Shown one piece after another: positions 15,068-16,729 of a DNA stretch of 16,729 nt. The notes under the pieces are model-generated. The model was not told the DNA's origin. It ran no database searches and saw nothing but the letters and a program-made list of their open reading frames with translations. Source of the stretch: JAMCQB01 sp947085305 (GTDB lineage Bacteria > Nitrospirota > Thermodesulfovibrionia > Thermodesulfovibrionales > UBA9159); assembly GCA_947085305.1 (NCBI GenBank), contig CAMTVV010000144.1, positions 1 to 16,729 of the forward strand, written 5' to 3'. How positions within the stretch are numbered: position 1 is the stretch's first letter; the number at the start of each line of letters is the position of its first letter. The translations under genes were made by a program, and so were the position numbers.

Positions 15068-15076
15068 TGCTATAAT
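15068..15076 (+). promoter_or_regulatory. Extended -10 promoter of the prohibitin-like gene
   Basis: TGCTATAAT matches the extended -10 consensus TGnTATAAT exactly. No good -35 is seen at the right distance, as is usual with extended -10 promoters. The start site would be near 15083, leaving a leader of about 68 bases that contains the hairpin at 15107-15131. Confidence 0.6.
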
Positions 15077-15106
15077 TACGCTTAACAACATTTTGATTTT
15101 CAAAGC

Positions 15107-15131
15107 TTAGAGGATGCTGAACATCCTCTAA
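15107..15131 (+). promoter_or_regulatory. Perfect hairpin in the prohibitin-gene leader
   Basis: TTAGAGGATG (15107-15116) pairs exactly with CATCCTCTAA (15122-15131) around CTGAA. It is followed by AATAAAA, then the GGGGGT ribosome site. It could be a leader stem or a weak terminator/attenuator, since the downstream bases are A-rich rather than T-rich on this strand. Confidence 0.5.
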
Positions 15132-15150
15132 AATAAAAGGGGGTAGTAAA

Positions 15151-16008
15151 ATGGATGAAAGAGATGTTTACAGGGCTAAGGAGGCAATGCAGTCTGCAAT
15201 GAAGAAAGGACCCGCAAGGCTGGCGCTGGTTATTGGAGCAATTCTGGTCGGTTTTCTGTTTTTGCAGCCATGGGTTCAGATTGGCGCAGGTCAAAGAGGG
15301 GTTGTCCTTAATTTCGGCGCTGTTCAGGAGAATGTGCTTGGAGAAGGGCTGCATTTCAGGGTGCCTGTAATGCAGAAAGTTGCCATAATGGATGTCAAGG
15401 TTCAGAAGGCAGAGACTGATGCCGCCGCCGCCTCGGCAGATCTTCAGGATGTGAGTTCAAGGGTTGCGCTTAACTATCATGTCATACCTGATAAGGCAAA
15501 TATTGTTTATCAAACCCTTGGCATACACTTCAAGGAACGTATTATAGACCCTGCAATACTTGAAGTGGTAAAGGCTGTAACTGCCAAGTATTCAGCAGAA
15601 GAGCTTATAACAAAGAGGCCGGCGGTAAGTGAGGCAATGAGATTAGCCCTTTCTGAGAGGCTCCTGGCGCACAACATAGCGGTTGATGCCTTCTCTATTG
15701 TCATTTTCAGCTTTTCTAAAATCTTTACAGAGGCTATTGAGTCAAAGCAGACAGCAGAACAGCTTGCGCTAAAGTCAAAGAGAGACCTGGATAGAATAAA
15801 GATTGAGGCAGAGCAGAGGATTACGACAGCCAGGGCAGAGGCAGAGTCCCTGAGGCTGCAGAGGGCAAATATTTCACTGGACCTTATAGAGCTTAGAAAG
15901 GTAGAGGCTAATCTCAAAGCTATAGAGAAATGGAATGGGATACTCCCCCAGGTTACAGGCGGCGGCGCAGTGCCGTTTATCGGCGTAGGTGATATACAGA
16001 AGAGATAA
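15151..16008 (+). CDS. Prohibitin/SPFH-domain membrane protein
   Basis: Band 7 (SPFH) proteins build membrane-bound ring or cage assemblies, often around the FtsH protease; a specific role here is not known. The 285-residue product has a short cytoplasmic start, one membrane helix (about 23-40, LALVIGAILVGFLFLQPWVQ) and the prohibitin motif IGAGQRGVVLNFGAVQENVL. The SPFH domain runs to about residue 190 with ISVRVALNYH-like sequence (SSRVALNYHV) and VVKAVTAKYSAEELITKR. A coiled coil rich in Ala, Glu, Lys and Arg follows (about 185-255), then IEKWNGILPQVTGGGAVPFI, typical of prohibitins. The ATG is preceded by GGGGGTAGTAAA. It stands alone on its strand, between two hairpins. Its bases look less GC-rich than those of the genes to the left. 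Confidence 0.92.
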   Translation: MDERDVYRAKEAMQSAMKKGPARLALVIGAILVGFLFLQPWVQIGAGQRGVVLNFGAVQENVLGEGLHFRVPVMQKVAIMDVKVQKAETDAAAASADLQDVSSRVALNYHVIPDKANIVYQTLGIHFKERIIDPAILEVVKAVTAKYSAEELITKRPAVSEAMRLALSERLLAHNIAVDAFSIVIFSFSKIFTEAIESKQTAEQLALKSKRDLDRIKIEAEQRITTARAEAESLRLQRANISLDLIELRKVEANLKAIEKWNGILPQVTGGGAVPFIGVGDIQKR

Positions 16009-16010
16009 AC

Positions 16011-16033
16011 GAAGCACTATGCAATAGTGCTTC
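16011..16033 (+). terminator. Perfect hairpin just after the prohibitin gene
   Basis: GAAGCACTAT (16011-16020) pairs exactly with ATAGTGCTTC (16024-16033) around GCA, starting 2 bases after the stop codon. Position fits a terminator or 3' stabilising stem. The following bases (ATAAACAAAT) are A-rich with few T, so Rho-independent termination would be weak. Confidence 0.4.
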
Positions 16034-16088
16034 ATAAACAAATACTTATCAGAGGTATCTGTTGGGTATACACAGCGTCCTTAATAAC

Positions 16089-16190
16089 TGCGCATGCTTT
16101 GTCATTCCCGCTTGTCGGGAATCTTTCTTTTCGGAAGGATGCCGGACAAGCCGGCATGACAGACTTTTCGAGAATTTTATTGCATGCGCA
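16089..16190. repeat. Small palindromic element with 9-bp inverted ends
   Basis: TGCGCATGC at 16089-16097 is repeated inverted as GCATGCGCA at 16182-16190. Inside are two hairpins: ATTCCCG/CGGGAAT (16104-16122, loop CTTGT) and ATGCCGG/CCGGCAT (16139-16157, loop ACAAG). The flanking GTCAT and ATGAC also pair. It shares its TTCCCG...CGGGAA core with the repeat at 8716-8775. It encodes nothing and ends 15 bases before the zinc-ribbon gene. Confidence 0.6.
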
Positions 16191-16205
16191 ATGATATAAG
16201 TCGTC

Positions 16206-16484
16206 ATGTATAGATATGTATTACTGGGTATCATTGCAGGCATTGCAGGCGGCATTATAGCTGCAAGAAAAGGGCGCAACCCGGTGTGGTGGTTTATACT
16301 ATGCGCCCTTCTCCCTTTGCTTATTATTGTTGTTGCATTGCTTCCGCCTATGGTATCTAAAGGATATACCAAAAAGTGCCCTTACTGTGCAGAGATTATT
16401 AAAGAAGACGCAATAGTTTGCAAGCATTGCGGCAGGGAGCTGCCCATAGAGTTGATCAATGTGTCCTCATATTATAAGGATTAA
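16206..16484 (+). CDS. Small membrane protein with C-terminal zinc ribbon
   Basis: The 92-residue protein has two hydrophobic segments (about 4-19, YVLLGIIAGIAGGIIA, and 28-48, VWWFILCALLPLLIIVVALL) separated by a short basic loop. A zinc-ribbon follows at about 58-78, CPYCAEIIKEDAIVCKHCGR, with two CxxC pairs. Membrane-plus-zinc-ribbon proteins of this kind are common but without a defined function. No ribosome site is obvious before the ATG at 16206, which lies just beyond the palindromic element. Its final codons overlap, on the other strand, the read-through tail of a truncated Nramp gene. Confidence 0.7.
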   Translation: MYRYVLLGIIAGIAGGIIAARKGRNPVWWFILCALLPLLIIVVALLPPMVSKGYTKKCPYCAEIIKEDAIVCKHCGRELPIELINVSSYYKD

Positions 16485-16635
16485 AAACATAGCCGGAACC
16501 CGCAGCAACGTTGGCGGCCCAGTTCCCCGGATCAATGAACCCAACCGTTACAAGGAACCCTGGACCGATATATTTAAGGATCTCGAGACCGCCTAATTTC
16601 GGCGCGTATTTTTCGAAGAGTCTTTGTAATATCAC
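16456..16635 (-). pseudogene. Nramp-family metal transporter, N-terminal fragment
   Basis: Translation from the GTG at 16635 gives ILQRLFEKYAPKLGGLEILK, then YIGPGFLVTVGFIDPGNWAA and NVAAGSGY. The DPGN within the first helix is the metal-binding motif of Nramp (MntH-type) Mn/Fe transporters, and the surrounding residues are typical. After GSGY, where the family continues with a second helix (YGYxLLW...), the sequence turns into VFNPYNMRTH and stops at 16456. The similarity therefore breaks near 16486, at the end of the zinc-ribbon gene. Only about 50 of some 400 residues remain. AGGGGA inside the end of purC would serve as ribosome site, so it was once coupled to purC. Confidence 0.75.
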
Positions 16636-16641
16636 GGAAAC

Positions 16642-16729
16642 CTATCCCCTGGTAAGTATCTCCATGATCTCCCTGTACCGCTCCGAGGTTTTTGTCACGA
16701 TCTCATCAGGGAGCACCGGTCCTGGCGGT
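16642..16729 (-). CDS. purC: Phosphoribosylaminoimidazole-succinocarboxamide synthase, C-terminal fragment
   Basis: The window edge cuts the gene; only the last 28 residues are seen. They read PPGPVLPDEIVTKTSERYRE then IMEILTRG and a TAG stop. The pattern PPxPxLPxEIVxKTSERYxE..ILTG is the C-terminal helix of PurC (SAICAR synthetase) of purine synthesis. The assignment rests on this short motif only. It lies 6 bases before the GTG of the Nramp fragment on the same strand. Confidence 0.7.
   Translation of the reverse strand, partial: PPGPVLPDEIVTKTSERYREIMEILTRG

Overview
The window looks like chromosomal DNA from a Gram-negative, mid-GC bacterium. The evidence is a LolC/LolE-type lipoprotein-export permease (which implies an outer membrane), class II LysRS, an RNase E/G enzyme, Pol IV and a periplasmic zinc phospholipase-like protein. 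Small palindromic repeats of the TCATTCCCG...CGGGAAT type, a GC-rich miniature inverted-repeat element and small type II toxin-antitoxin remnants recall Nitrospirota or Desulfobacterota genomes. That placement is an inference and no marker here fixes the phylum.

Layout. 1-234 is non-coding. 235-432 (-) is a RelE/ParE-type toxin without a normal N-terminus. 552-2723 (-) holds RNase G/E and an upstream small unknown protein, read from a good sigma70-like promoter at 2804-2832. A second promoter at 2917-2946 faces the other way and serves lysS followed by a LolC/LolE permease (3069-5792); the leader of lysS contains a perfect 10-bp hairpin. 5796-7690 (-) is a two-gene operon, dinB then an EamA/DMT transporter, joined by a TAATG overlap. 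7691-8835 is a decayed accessory stretch: two overlapping micro-ORFs, an intact antitoxin with a broken RelE/ParE toxin, a GC-rich hairpin and a REP-like repeat. 8836-12315 (-) is an operon of pepA (M17 aminopeptidase), a zinc phospholipase C-like lipoprotein-sized periplasmic protein and moeA. A MITE-like element (about 12390-12541) lies directly before a DksA/TraR-family protein with a long lysine-rich tail (12611-13255). 13263-15027 (-) encodes two Dpp/Opp-type permease subunits. 15151-16008 is a single prohibitin/SPFH-domain protein bracketed by two perfect hairpins, followed by a repeat element and a small two-TM zinc-ribbon protein (16206-16484).

At the right edge two minus-strand pieces were found by hand translation: the C-terminus of PurC (16642-16729) and, closely downstream of it, the first ~50 residues of an Nramp-type metal transporter (start 16635) that breaks off at about 16486, where the zinc-ribbon gene ends. 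The segment between the dpp genes and this break therefore has the look of an insertion or rearrangement that cut an Nramp gene.

Most of the window is housekeeping. I do not see a convincing new defence or metabolic system. The points most worth a second look are the truncated Nramp junction, the frameshifted toxin beside an intact antitoxin, the DksA-like protein with a histone-H1-like tail behind a MITE, and the Glu/His-rich tail of the RNase.
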